A program made the translations under genes and the position numbers. Under the pieces are notes generated by a model that ran no database searches, had not been told where the DNA came from, and saw nothing but the letters and a program-made list of their open reading frames with translations. A stretch of 64,000 nucleotides of DNA from Reticulitermes speratus (lineage: Eukaryota > Arthropoda > Insecta > Blattodea > Rhinotermitidae). The stretch spans positions 24,447,908 to 24,511,907 of the forward strand of contig JAJKFL010000003.1 of assembly GCA_021186555.1 (NCBI GenBank), read 5' to 3'. Below are positions 44,340-55,362 of this stretch, one piece after another (position 1 is the first letter of the stretch; each line of letters opens with the position of its first letter).

Positions 44340-45420
44340 CCAAGATTTAACAGCAGTGGTTTACGTGTATACTGTAAAGAGTAGTTAGTAAATTTCATTA
44401 GCATCTTCTCGTTGTCTTTGTTAGGTTTGCGGTAGGAACAAAAGAGTCGAATTTTTGCATACGTATTGTAGACACACAACCACCTCAGTCAGCTACAGTG
44501 CAAGGAAAGAAGACGCATTGTTAAACTTCTAAAGCAACCATTGTCATATTATGCTCCTCGGTAATTCTCAGAACCTGCCTCAATGCTTCTCGACCACTAT
44601 TAAGAATTTATTAAAAATGGCAAAAGGAATCAAGAAAGACATTGCCAATTTTCTTTACGGTACCCCGATAAGAGATTTCTAAAATCGTGAGTTTTGGAAG
44701 TGACTCTACTGAACTAAACCATGTTGCATCGCAACTCTCCCTGTGTGTGTGTGTGTGTGTGTGTGTGAGAATATAATAACCGTGTATCGGTTGCAATTAA
44801 TGTATTTTAACAAAACATCTCGTCCCTGAGGACGCACCTGTGAGGCGGTCCGTACTTTCATGTATGAGGGTAGCAAACCCCCTAATAAGAAGAGGATGTT
44901 GGTGTTAATAGGTTCGGATCCAGAGAAGGGTGTGATGTGTAACAGTAGCACCTGGTTGTAACACCCTCTCCTGACAGGCAGATGCATCTCCGAGTGTGGT
45001 TATTATAAAACCATGCGGCGTGAACCCATGTTATTCGCTTCAAGTAGCCAATGAAATGCATGTCAGGGACATTAACTCGTGGCCCGTGACACAACTACGT
45101 CCCAAGAATAAAAAAAAACAATGATGATGGATATGCTTCAATTCCGCTTACTCATGAGATCAGAATAATATTAGTGCCATTAGCTAAATATTTTGGTGGT
45201 AACAGACATTTAAAGAAATACATATTTCATTAATTCTTCAAGGCGCAGCAGTTGATATAAATACATTCCCACTTAACACAAAAAAGTCTGTACCTTTTCT
45301 ACACATTTTATATATGTATTTCTATTACGTATTTCCCAAGACAGGTTTAAGTGTTGGGTATGTATCATGGAGAAGCAGCATGTTCTCCGTGAGGTACGAA
45401 ATGAATTTTGAGCCGTGCAA
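44340..45420. other. unassigned stretch
   Basis: A GT microsatellite lies at 44742-44768, and a possible R90 end lies at 45370-45410 (GTTCTCCGTGAGGTACG). No gene is seen. Confidence 0.4.
44742..44768. repeat. (GT)n microsatellite
   Basis: About thirteen GT units. Confidence 0.95.
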
Positions 45421-45424
45421 GACT

Positions 45425-45550
45425 CATGCGGTTAGTTGCCAGCCTCGCATCCCTAAGGCCCGGTTTCAATCCCAGGCCAGTCCACGTTTTTCTCCAAGTA
45501 CTTCGGTTTTTCCACGTCAGTATTTTTCCAACAGTGCTTCATTCATTCAT
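45425..45550 (+). mobile_element. SINE family E with head
   Basis: GGTTAGTTGCCAGCCTCGC and CCCGGTTTCAATCCCAGGC look like the A-box and B-box halves of a head. The body has CTCCAAGTACTTCGGTTTTT and CACGTCAGTATTTTTCC. Confidence 0.6.
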
Positions 45551-45686
45551 CTATCACGGACACTTTGTAATCTTAGCGATTCAGAATGTCGTTAAATATC
45601 ATAGCCTACTTAAAAAAAATATACTCCATATATTATGTAGATTCAATCACTTTTAAAAGAGTTAAAGCTTATATGTGCTTCTGCAT

Positions 45687-46010
45687 GTTGAAACTGATAC
45701 ACATAAAAGGTAAAAAGGTAAAGTTTACCCCAGAACAAGCCATGAAAGCCCAGAGGGGGAGTAGAGGTATAGATCTACTCTTTCTTTAACCTCGGCGCTA
45801 GATAGGGGTGGGTAGTCAACGCCACGACCCGGCCGCTAAACCCCCGGGAAAGAGACCCGGTACCCATTGTACAGGAGGCTGGGTGGACCCCAGGGCCGCT
45901 TTGGACGGGTGCAGCAAATCTCGCCCCACCGGAATTCGATTCCCGGACAGTCCAACCCGAAGCGAGTCGCTATGCCGACTACGCTACCCCGGCCCTGTTG
46001 AAAGTGTTAA
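45687..46010 (-). mobile_element. SINE family A, full length
   Basis: The minus-strand head GGCCGGGGTAGCGTAGTCGG (A box) and GGGAATCGAATTCC (B-box position) starts near 45996. The body carries GGGTCCACCCAGCCTCC, GGTACCGGGTCTC, GCGGCCGGGTCGTGG and AGCGCCGAGG, and ends near 45701 in a GGTAAA repeat on plus. TGTTGAAACTGATA and TGTTGAAAGTGTTA flank it as a 14-bp target duplication with two differences. Confidence 0.85.
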
Positions 46011-46014
46011 TGTC

Positions 46015-46750
46015 CCATAAATAACACTACGTACTATGAACTCCCCCCTCACACATGGGTGCGGAAAACAGAAGTGGTGGGCGAGGAGAGGTGACGAGAA
46101 TTGTACCGGAAGTTACACACAACCTGGAGCGGAAAGAAGCGGTCATAAATCTTGGCAGAGGAATCGCGTCCCTTCAGACAGATAATGTCCCCGCAGGGGC
46201 TAAACATGTGTTGTTAAGATGTTCTAATGCTCAAACCACTAAAACTCTTCTTTTTTTCTTGTTTTGAGAGTTATAATTACTGAAAAGTGAAATTAACGTA
46301 AAATAAAACAAGTTATTCCTACGTTCAAACACTACACCAAAAAAAGGCGTATAGAGGTCAAGGAGATACATCTGCGTATATTTTTACCTCTGATCCGAAA
46401 TAAAAATGAGTGGTAATTTATATGCTGGGTTATATAATCCACCTGTTGGAGACATGGTAAGACCCAGAGCATATCTGATCATTTTGAAGAGAAACCTGCA
46501 AACTACATGTCTGTAACAAAAACCCAGCTATTTAATTCGCAGAATTATTTTGTCTGTTTTGTTATAGTTTCAAAGCTACCTTGTGAATAAAGTTCTGAAA
46601 AATGTGTTTGGTTCCACAAAAGAGGAAGCGACAAGAGAAAGGAACAAATGACATACATATTTTAGTCGCAATACATGAAGATAACAAGACTTATTTGTGA
46701 GAATTATGCAACAACTGGCGTATATTATTAAAATCATTCTTAAAGAGACA
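46015..46750. other. unassigned non-coding stretch
   Basis: No gene or repeat is recognised. Confidence 0.4.
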
Positions 46751-46754
46751 GAGT

Positions 46755-46945
46755 TTGAGGGTTTGGACTACATACTACTAATTCAAGAAATAATCGAGTG
46801 GTGGCAAATTTCACAAGAGCCCGTCATTGATCCCCATCCAAGCAAGAAAATTTCAGTCCATATTTACATATCTCTTTTCTCATATCCATTTTAATATTAC
46901 TGTCCCATCTATGCGTAATTCTCTAACACAAGTAAACACTGATCT
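46755..46945 (-). mobile_element. RTE-type LINE tail fragment
   Basis: TTTCACAAGAGCCCGTCATT and CATTTTAATATTACTGTCCC, then ATCTATGCGTAATTC, match the complement of the LINE tail (compare 47130-47240). Confidence 0.6.
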
Positions 46946-47018
46946 TAAGAGCAGGCTACTGTTTGTTTATGTCTGTCAGGCTTGTTTTTCACTGTTGTTA
47001 AACTAGTGCAGAATATTA

Positions 47019-47455
47019 ACTAACTAACTAACTAACTAACTCCATGGAACAGAGTCCTTCTTGAGAAGCTAACAGGTCGTCAGCTAGTCACGAAATTCCC
47101 CGCGTTTTATGAACTCGAAGGTTCATATACGCACTCACAACAGCACGCCACCTGTCCCTATCCTGAGCCATATCAATGCAGTCCATGCCCCCATCCCACT
47201 TCTTGAAGATCCATTTTAATATTATACACCCATCTACGCCTGGGTCTTCCAAGTGGTCTCCTTCCCGTGAGGAGAGGTCCAGGCGTATTTATGAATATTT
47301 CGGTGCGGGAATAACGTGCTCTTAACAACCAAATTTTTTGATGTGGCAAACTTTTCAACTCTAACACCGTTGTCATTACTATCCTCATGTAAACTCTCAT
47401 TCACGATCGTCGGTTTGAAAGTATCCTCCCTTCCCAATTTTGCATATTAAGCTGT
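47019..47455 (-). mobile_element. RTE-type LINE with endonuclease fused to the 3' tail
   Basis: On the minus strand 47437 down encodes GREDTFKPTIVNESLHEDS, NDNGVRVEKFATSKNLVVKS and FPHRNIHKYAWTSP, the C-terminal half of the AP-type endonuclease. Within one more codon this joins GRRPLGRPRRRWVYNIKMDL of the extreme C-terminal tail in a shifted frame. The entire reverse transcriptase is skipped. The shared 3' UTR follows, and the end is (GTTA)n, seen as six TAAC units at 47019-47041. Confidence 0.85.
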
Positions 47456-47571
47456 ACAAATAAGGTTTCATTACGATGCCATGAAGACATAAGGGAGAGT
47501 GGCGGTGTAACTCCATTATTTCTAACTTGGGCTCTGGATGTAGGTAAATAGTTAGATTCGCGCCCGTGCCT

Positions 47572-47712
47572 CATTATCAGCAGGGGAAGAGCATCCGGTT
47601 CCTCTTGAGGAGCTGGCTGGCTTGATTAATGCGTCAGGTCTGCTCCTGCCGGAAACTGAGGGCAGACTACTGGGTCTTCGAGCCCACAGCCTAGTCACTA
47701 TACTAACTGACC
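47572..47712 (-). mobile_element. SINE family D-like fragment
   Basis: The minus strand has GTCAGTTAGTATAGTGACTA and GGGCTCGAAGACCCAG, head words shared with 25690 and 39490. Confidence 0.45.
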
Positions 47713-47869
47713 CAACCACCAGCACAGTGCGTCTTCATAAAAAATATAAACTGGTTAATGCTGTTTAAGGAAACAACTTTGTAGGCAGTACTGAATTTGT
47801 TGGTGTTAATTCTTATATTATTCATTGGTAACGTGAAATTTTAAGGGTGTCTGGGGCTCTTTTCCGGAA

Positions 47870-47970
47870 ATAAAGCGGCCGGAACATGAATGTGACCATT
47901 CACTTCCATCTAGTGTCGAGGTTTAGAATGTCTCCGTGACGTACATCTGGACAACCTTACCTTTAACTCC
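47870..47970 (+). mobile_element. SINE family A fragment
   Basis: AATAAAGCGGCCGGAACATG, TGTGACCATTCACTTCCATC and TAGTGTCGAGG match 8338-8390. Confidence 0.55.
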
Positions 47971-48387
47971 GAAAAATTAAGTCAGTCAAAGTCCACTAAC
48001 CATTTTGCAGTGAATAGGCAGAATGACAGCTAAGCAACATATTCACTGTGAATAATCTTCAATCATTCACATGAACAGTTGCCGATTGCTTGGTTCCTAA
48101 CCGGAAGGAAGTGTTGTCAGGCAGATGGTCCACCGTCACTGACATGTCAGTCAGGGCTGTGATATGCCTCTCCTGTCGCCGGTCGGCTGATGCGCAGGCG
48201 TATTTGTTTTTAACACGTGACACAGGTAAATACGGTTTCATCTTCGTACTGACAGCCACTTCCTACTTCCACAGAGACAGTAACTTAGCTCTCATGGTCA
48301 CTACACGACAAAACGCAGCCGTGTATTGGAAAAATATTTCTATCATTTTAACCCTGAAAAACACAACGATTATTATATGTCCTTACT

Positions 48388-48667
48388 TCTGCATTGCCGA
48401 TCCCAGTGGCCGCGCAGTCTAAGGCGTGGGTCTACGGCCGCTCTCTTACTGGGATTGTGGGTTCGAATCCCGCCTAGGGCATGGATATCTGACTCTTGTG
48501 AGTGTTGTGTGTGTCAGGTAGGGGTCTCTGCGACAAGCTGGTCCCTCGTCCAGAGGAGTCCTACCGAGTGTGGTTTGTCTAAAAAGTGTGTGATCGTGAA
48601 GCCTCGAAAAATGAGGCGGCTTAGGCCCCGAAGGGGCTGTCGAGCCATTGGAAAAAAAATCTGCATT
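48388..48667 (+). mobile_element. SINE family C, full length
   Basis: The SINE (48396-48659) has head GCCGATCCCAGTGGCCGCGC, TCTAAGGCGTGGGTC, then GTGGGTTCGAATCCCGCC, body GTCCAGAGGAGTCCTACCG and GAGGCGGCTTAGGCC, and tail GGAAAAAAAA. TCTGCATT flanks it at 48388-48395 and 48660-48667. Confidence 0.9.
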
Positions 48668-48880
48668 ACGGCCGCACTATGGCCCTGGGGTCGACTCAGT
48701 CTCTGATAGAAATGAGTACACGGGATACCTCTTGCGGGGTAAAGGCGGCCGGTGCTTAATGCTGAAAACCTTAAAGCTTCCATGTGCTGACTGTCTAGAA
48801 ATTCTGGGAACCTCAACTTCCTGGAGCGCTAAGGGCCTGTCCAGGCTTGTAATGGGATAGCCTCACCTTTTATTTCAGCC
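48668..48880 (+). mobile_element. SINE family B, 5'-truncated, abutting SINE C
   Basis: CGGCCGCACTATGGCCC, GGTCGACTCAGTCTCTGATA, AAAGGCGGCCGGTGCTTAA and GGGCCTGTCCAGGCTTGTA match 55440-55645. It begins directly after the target-site copy of SINE C, without a head of its own. Confidence 0.8.
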
Positions 48881-48914
48881 TTAATATTAGTACTCCCTGC
48901 TCTTCGCCCATAGA

Positions 48915-49025
48915 GTGCATTTATGTGCTTCGTACGATTCTGGCGAAATATATTATTTACCTAAACAGTGTTAAATATTTGGTCTTTATAATGCAGTGAA
49001 TTTTGGGTGAGGTATGAAATGAATA
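48915..49025 (+). repeat. R90 dispersed repeat copy
   Basis: TTCGTACGATTCTGGCGAAA, ATTATTTACCTAAACAGTGT, TTTGGTCTTTATAATGCAG and GGGTGAGGTATGAAATG keep the whole consensus order. Confidence 0.65.
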
Positions 49026-49507
49026 GACTTAGTGCTTTGAAGTGGTAGTCAAAATTGAATAAAGTACGACTAATATCGGGAGGTGACTTGAAAGAGAATG
49101 ACATCACAGTCACAAGAGAGGTCAAGGTTTCATGCTGTTACAAAGATAAATTATGTACTTTCGGTGTAATCGTACACATTGATGATACTGTACACTGGCA
49201 GCATCTTTCCAGAAAGCGATATAAATACGATTGTGTTGCTCTAAACCGTATAATTACGCTGTAGGCCTACACAGACACAGGCCCACACGTATATATTTCT
49301 GTAAATCTTAACAACACAAAAAAATGAAATTTCTACTTTCTTCGCAATTCCGTAATGCTACATTTTCCAGTCACAAAGCCTATACAGCAAAGTCCTCCTT
49401 GGCAAGCTTATAGTCACTCAAATAATCAAGAAATCTCGCGCCCTTTAGAAACCCCAAATATTAATTTCTGTTTTATGTTATTAATATTCCGTGCATTAAT
49501 CAAATGA

Positions 49508-49855
49508 ATATAATATCAATACCAACAAATGCACAATATATTTTGACGTAGTTTAATTACAGGGTATCTTCCAACATGTTTCGGCCACTTACGTGGTCAT
49601 CTTCAGGGAGCTATACAGAAGAATACAATTACAATTACAAAGTGCCAGAACCATTCTACCATTGAAACTAATTACTCGTATATCATGAATATTTTCAATG
49701 GTGGAATGGTTGACACTTTCATAATTGTAATTGTATTCTTATTTATACCACTCTGAAGATGGTCACATAAGTTCTGAAACATGTTGGAAGATATCCTGTA
49801 ATTAAGTTACATAAAAATAACATTCTGTATTTGTTGGTGTTGGTATTGTATTAAT
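49508..49855. mobile_element. 340-bp palindromic element with two hammerhead-like motifs
   Basis: The arms run from about 49508 (TAATATCAATACCAACAAAT) to 49669 and from 49692 to about 49850, around a loop of roughly 24 bases. The left arm on minus reads CCCTGAAGATGACCACG, loop, GTGGCCGAAACATGTTGG (49571-49608). The right arm on plus reads CTCTGAAGATGGTCAC, loop, GAAACATGTTGG (49751-49787). The arms are perhaps 85 per cent complementary. A clear target duplication is not resolved in the AT-rich flanks. Confidence 0.8.
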
Positions 49856-49869
49856 TAATTTTTGTGTAT

Positions 49870-50270
49870 AAAAACCACAGGACTGGTTCCTATCCGAGCC
49901 ATATCAAGACCCTTTAAGTCCGCTCACACTATTTATTTAAGATTCGCTTTAATATTATCATTACGTCTACGCACACATCTCCACCACTATTTATAACTAA
50001 CATTTTGTACCCGTTTGTCACTTCTCCCATACGTGCTACGCTGTCCGTCCTTTGATCTTCCATTATTTGATCATAATTTGGTGAACATTTCAAGTTATGA
50101 AGCTCCTAATTAAAAACGCTTCCCATCCTCCTATCACTTCCTCCCTGTTACGTTCAATCAATCTCCTCAACAGCCTGTTCTCATATATCCTCAATCTGTG
50201 CTTTGCCTTATAAAAAGTCACAACGTTCACATCCACAGAACAAGAGGTAAAATTATTGTTGAGTATATTT
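49870..50270 (-). mobile_element. RTE-type LINE tail
   Basis: In the minus strand ARMGE (near 50030), ELHNLKCSPNYD (near 50100) and RVYENRLLRRLIE (near 50190) are recognisable in broken frames. They correspond to the segment just upstream of GRPRRRWEDNI. Confidence 0.65.
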
Positions 50271-50274
50271 TAAT

Positions 50275-51010
50275 GTTCACGATTTATACATTTGAAGGGG
50301 AGAAGAAATATTCTTAACTGAACGACAATTCTGTTCTAGCCCGATATGACCTGATAAGATCAACATCACACCCAGAAAGTACTTATTATCGAATGAAGAT
50401 GTTCAGCTTCTAAACGATTCTGTTTAAATCCCCAGGGACAACAACGCTGGTAAAACTACGTTCCGAACTACCTAACACAGCTGTAACATTTAAAATAGAA
50501 TCACGGTACTTGTGGGAAATTTCGACCGAGATCAACGGAAATCGTGCGCACGGCGTGGAGACAGACCGGAAATGATGAGGGGGAAAGAAAGCTAAAAATT
50601 CACTGGTCCGTTTCATTAGCCCTTGAAGCAAAGTACAAGTGTTGTATGAATATTCATCAGATTTATAATTCATCCGCCTACAGTATGAATTATTCAATTG
50701 TATGTAAATGGATTAAATAACATAGCTTCTTTCCTGTCCCTGCTCGGACTCCGTAGCTATCTGAATGTAAACATGGTCGACAGAAGAACTGATTAGGAAC
50801 GTTGGCAGCAAGTGAATGAATTTTGAATTTTCAGTCCCTCTAGACTTCCTTAAATGTCCGGACAGTAGCTACAGCTGTGAGCTTATAAGCAGCTTTGTTG
50901 AAGTTGGATCTGCAACGTAACAGGCATAAATCCTGATGCACATGTGGGCTAGAATATAACAAATTATATTCTACAATAAAATCTTTAGGATTTCACGAAG
51001 ATTATTCCTT
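50275..51010. other. unassigned non-coding stretch
   Basis: A 95-residue minus frame at 50410-50697 has no recognisable features. No repeat is seen. Confidence 0.35.
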
Positions 51011-51014
51011 AGGC

Positions 51015-51155
51015 TGTGGTCTTCTGTGTTCTACACAGCGTAGCGTCCCTGTAGCTGGACACTACCATTCCGGTAGAGCAAGCTGCATCCATCTTCAGGC
51101 AGAATATTCCTCTGAAACGTTGATATCCACTTAGAATTCTATGCGACATGACAAA
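51015..51155. repeat. palindromic repeat, hammerhead-like family 2, degraded
   Basis: GTGGTCTTCTGTGTTC, GCAAGCTGCATCCATCTTCAG and AATATTCCTCTGAAACGTTG are left-arm, core and right-arm words of the family. Confidence 0.55.
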
Positions 51156-51159
51156 TTTG

Positions 51160-52120
51160 AAGACTGTAATTTAAGTTTTACAAATTAACGTATAAGTAAT
51201 TAAACAATACAGTCAAAGTTTTGAGATCAATTACAAAGTATGTAGCAAATATTTGACTCATAATATGATTCATAGTGTAAAACTCTATTCTAGGAAATTT
51301 GAGATTGTAAGCCTAAGCAAGAGATAAATCTACAATTTTCATGTTTATTTTAACACTTAGATCCTTGTGATGTTAGATGAGAAGACAAGTGGAATATAAA
51401 GCGAAAGTAGTATCAACAGCGGGAATTTAATCTGGCATTGCCTTTTTTTTTAGTTTATGTTTGTTTGGAGAATTATTTTATAACAGGAAAAAAAAAGAAA
51501 AATTAAATTAGCATGAATCCAAGCCGAAAGTCGAAATGGGTGCTTTTTAAATCGAGGTCTAGAACTTCGCCAATGTACCAGTCTATTCCACAACTTGGAT
51601 TCGTTAGAGTTGTTAAGAACTATTTAAACCTTGTTACATTTTGAAGTGATTTATTACAGTATTTATCTGTAAGTCCTGCACAATTGAATATGTTACATAT
51701 TTGAACTTAAGAATGCGTCTAAATGCACACGAACGAAATCTGTGTTCATGTGCTGTGCGACTACTGCGCAGATGCAGAACCGTAAAAACCAGGATTTGCA
51801 CTTGATGAGCACAGCGGCGGTGTCAAAATTAATGCAGGAAGCTCACAGCGTCCGTGGAACCGATCCTCTTCATCGATGCATATTTATGTCATTAAACCAT
51901 GGAAGGTGGAAATTCGTGTAAGCAGTGTACAAAAATTTAGTTTCTAGCTCACAGTAAACACGTAGTATCTCCATGATAAAGATCAACTAGTTAATGCTGG
52001 TTATGGAAGTGAGAATCGTACGAAACGTAGATACACTGTATGGGCAAAATGCAGGGCTCTTAATATTAAAGCGGGCGCTTAGAGGTCTGACATGCATACC
52101 TTTTCAAATAATGGTCTTTC
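51160..52120. other. unassigned non-coding stretch
   Basis: AT-rich, with no gene. TTAATGCTGGTTATGG near 51993 may be an inverted R90 fragment. Confidence 0.35.
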
Positions 52121-52124
52121 TTTT

Positions 52125-52360
52125 TTTGACACTACATAGTATAGTGAGGTTTTTCCGACGTTTCGGAGAAATGTGCAGCCGCAACCTGAACAAAATTCAG
52201 TCACCTTAAGATGCAGGCAGCACTTTACACGTGAATCAAATTCAGCCACACTGACGATTAAGGTAGCATGTTTCTCCGAAACACCGGAGCAACCACCTGT
52301 ACCGTAAGTGACACAAACCCACAAGACCATCCCCTGGGTAACTCACGCCGTGAAAACGTA
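52125..52360 (-). repeat. palindromic repeat, hammerhead-like family 2, degraded
   Basis: CCGACGTTTCGGAGAAATG on the left is answered by TGTTTCTCCGAAACACCGG on the right, and the family head appears inverted at the right end (ACTCACGCCGTGAAAAC). Two CTTAAGATG- and CTGAAC-like cores lie between. Confidence 0.6.
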
Positions 52361-52610
52361 TAGGTGTTCCTCTTATCTGAAACAGTTTAAAAGGTAATAC
52401 ATGCCTCTATTTAGAAGAAAAAACAATCTGGGTTCTCTCAGCATTGAACCTCACTTGCATATGCCAAGTGCCAATTTCGATTCTGAACTGGGTGCCATAT
52501 TACGCTCATGTGTTTCGCGGTTTTTTTAAGCTTTCTAACAGAATGCTAGAATATTACCCTGTAATACCTCACAACCGGTTCCAATTTCTCCTAAACAAAA
52601 CAGAGTCAAA

Positions 52611-53117
52611 TTTGTTTCTTCTCTATATGTTATGCAGACAAATGTACACAGTATTATGTTATTTAACACAATTTTATTAAATGTTGCCCAACATGTTTCT
52701 AGCCTATATAAGGCTCATCTTCAGGGGTTCTTTTGTTGAAATTACGACAGCTATATTATTGGTATATAAAATTCTTAAAAAGCCGTTAGATGTATTTGGT
52801 TATTGGTATCTGTACCGGTCATGCTGCTTTCACAATAGATCAGTTGGAGGCCTACTATTGTGAAAGCAGCATGATCAGTACAGATACCAATAACCAAATA
52901 CATCTAACGGCTTTTTAAGAATTTTATATACCAATAATATAGCTGTTGTAATTTCAACAAAAGAGCCCCTGAAGATGAGCCTTATATAAGCTAGAAACAT
53001 GTTGGGCAACATTTAATAAAATTGTGTTAAATAACATAATACTGTGTACATTTGTCTGCATAACATATATATAATTAAAAATGTACGGTACAAGTAACGT
53101 AAAGTTTGTTTCTTCTC
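52611..53117 (-). mobile_element. 481-bp palindromic element with hammerhead-like motifs, copy 2
   Basis: TTTGTTTCTTCTC flanks it at 52611-52623 and 53105-53117, a perfect 13-bp target duplication. Element 52624-53104 is copy 1 inverted: the same palindrome, with the unpaired head (CTTTACGTTACTTGTACCG on the minus strand) now at the high-coordinate end. Left motif: CCAACATGTTTCTAGCC to CTTCAGGGG (52687-52727). Right motif: CCCCTGAAGATGAGCC to GAAACATGTTGGG (52966-53006). Both motifs are intact here. Confidence 0.92.
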
Positions 53118-53334
53118 ATTCGACTCCGAATAACCTCGGCCAATGATACGGCGTTCTTGATAAGGAACGGATAAAAGATCATTTACGTTTCTACAAAAAA
53201 TGTGCTTAATAACTCGTACTATTTCACATAAAAGATCAATAATATTTTCCGTAAACAATTCAGTCAAAATATGACAAAACGTTTGAAAGACGCGGAAGAC
53301 AGGATTAACACGTTGCCACTGCGAATCCTGAAAG

Positions 53335-53425
53335 AGCTTTCTAGATTTTGCCGACCATGCTGACAGTGTAGTTTTGTAAGTAGGTGCCAACGTTTTGAAG
53401 GAAGCTTCTGCGTCCGTCTTTAGGG
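53335..53425 (-). repeat. hammerhead-like motif, single arm
   Basis: GACAGTGTAGTTTTGTAAGT, GTGCCAACGTTTTGAAGGAA and GCGTCCGTCTTTAGGGC are a left arm of family 2. Confidence 0.5.
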
Positions 53426-53429
53426 CATA

Positions 53430-55360
53430 AGTAGTCGAATCGGGAAATCGATATGGAATATAAGGAAAGGAGGTTTAAAGTTGGGGTTATGAGCAAGGCT
53501 TCGAGATACTAATACCAGTCCACCGGATTACACGAGGCCATAAACGAGAACACCGCAGTATTAATAATGGCCGACGTAAGAACCTGAATTTTTATAACCA
53601 GAGAACATTCGTCACTGTTTTACACTGTATGACAATTTCTCTTTTACCACACAAACTTTTAAAATTCTTGTGTGTGTTTGACAGTGTTGACCAGCGAATG
53701 CCTACAAGTCATAATAGCCTTTCTTCATTAAACTGAACTGAGACTAACATTTCTTCATTAACGTTAGCAGAATTCAGTGAAATGAATTTCGGAATCCACA
53801 ACTAAATAAATTTGTTAATTAATCACAAATATGTTTTCTTGTGCTGAAAATAGAACGCGGTAGACAAATCGAATTCAAATATGTTCTCTTAAAATCCAAA
53901 TATGAGCAGCCTTATTGGGAAAAAGTAATACAGATTCTTGAGCCAGAAAAGTGGATTCATTTTTGTGTAGTTTGTAAGTAACAATTTTTCCCACGTGTGT
54001 GTGAGGCGCTATCGGTCGTGCGTTGCGTTACTTCGCCGGCGCATGTGGGCGCTCCAGCTGGCCGAGATTTCTTGTGTTGGGGAATATTAATTCCGCGACA
54101 CTGAAGTTAAAACTTTGCTGCAAATTGCGCAGTACAAGGGCCTTATTCTCCGAAGCCTGTTTCAGGAAATCGCACTGATCACTTGTAAGAATTTATTTGC
54201 ATTTGCAAAGTTGTAATATATCTAAACAGAAAATAAATACGGAAGGCATAAAATACGAAACGTGTGACAGCATTGTCACTTATAATACAAGGGAGAAATG
54301 AAGGGGGAGTTGGAAAGACATTTCACAACTGTGAATATACCGAGAAATCATCTCACGATATGCACTGCAAATTAGAGAGAACATTTGTGGTCACATGTAT
54401 AACAGAAACAGAAGGTAGAGTAAAATAATTATGAACTAGGCTTTGTTATAACAGTTCTGACATTACCAGCATATTAGCGCAGAGTGGGAGTGGGTAATTA
54501 TTGTGGCTAGCGGACTATATATCTTTATCAAAGTAAAATTGTGTAGGCCTACGTTCAACATATGCCGCCTTTCGTATGCAGAAGGAAAGAAGATTTCACA
54601 ACTAATATCAATCAGAGCGGTTTAAACTCAGTGCTATGGCCCGATCGAACCTCGGTCACGACTAACGCGGATGTCTTTGCAATAGAGACCTCAGACCACA
54701 GCAAAATGCCCTATCGCGGAAGAATGACTGCAAACGCAACACTTTGACAATGTAAGGGAGAAGAATTTAGCAGCTCATGATGGCTGTTACGGATATCGGT
54801 TACCCTTGGGGACTCATTGACTCATTGCTTGATTAACAGTAATGGGCCATGAAAAAAGGAGTGCCTCATACGTGGCGCCATGTTTTCATGCTACACATAA
54901 TACACATAACTAACAAAGGAAGCCACATGAATACAATCGAAAAATACCTCACATATAGAAAGACTAAAAAAAACTCAGATTAATGACAAAAATACCACAA
55001 CTGAAAACAAATAATGACATAACAGATAAATATGAAACACCACAAATGGCGTCTACATATCTACATCGTACTTCGCATAACATCAAAAATGACATTTCCA
55101 TATCAATATGTGGTACACATGCCCAACTTTCTCTGTGCCATAAGCATGACATCCATGACGTTTTCCATTGTACATTACTCAACATCACAGCCGACAATTT
55201 CCATACGGCTTTCAACACACTCCATTTTGTCTACGTCTGCTGCTGTACGCTGCTGGTAGTGCGTTGCCATAAAAAAACAAATTTATCCCACACCAAATGA
55301 TTCCACACAACAATTCATCAGTACGTTACAGTGTAAATATATCCATATAATGGACGTAAT
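53430..55360. other. unassigned non-coding stretch
   Basis: No gene is recognised. A short CpG-rich patch lies near 54000-54065. The His-rich plus frame at 54983-55300 has no recognisable domain and overlaps another frame. Confidence 0.35.
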
Positions 55361-55362
55361 TT

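Noticed and set aside
43754..44388. Cys-rich repeat proteins of 80-145 residues on both strands
   Set aside because: The 36-bp minisatellite has a unit length divisible by three, so open frames are expected without coding function.
50410..50697. 95-residue minus-strand open frame
   Set aside because: No recognisable family features. It was considered as an exon, but no convincing splice sites flank it.
54983..55300. 105-residue His-rich plus-strand open frame
   Set aside because: It overlaps a second frame, lacks any domain and lies in low-complexity AC-rich sequence.
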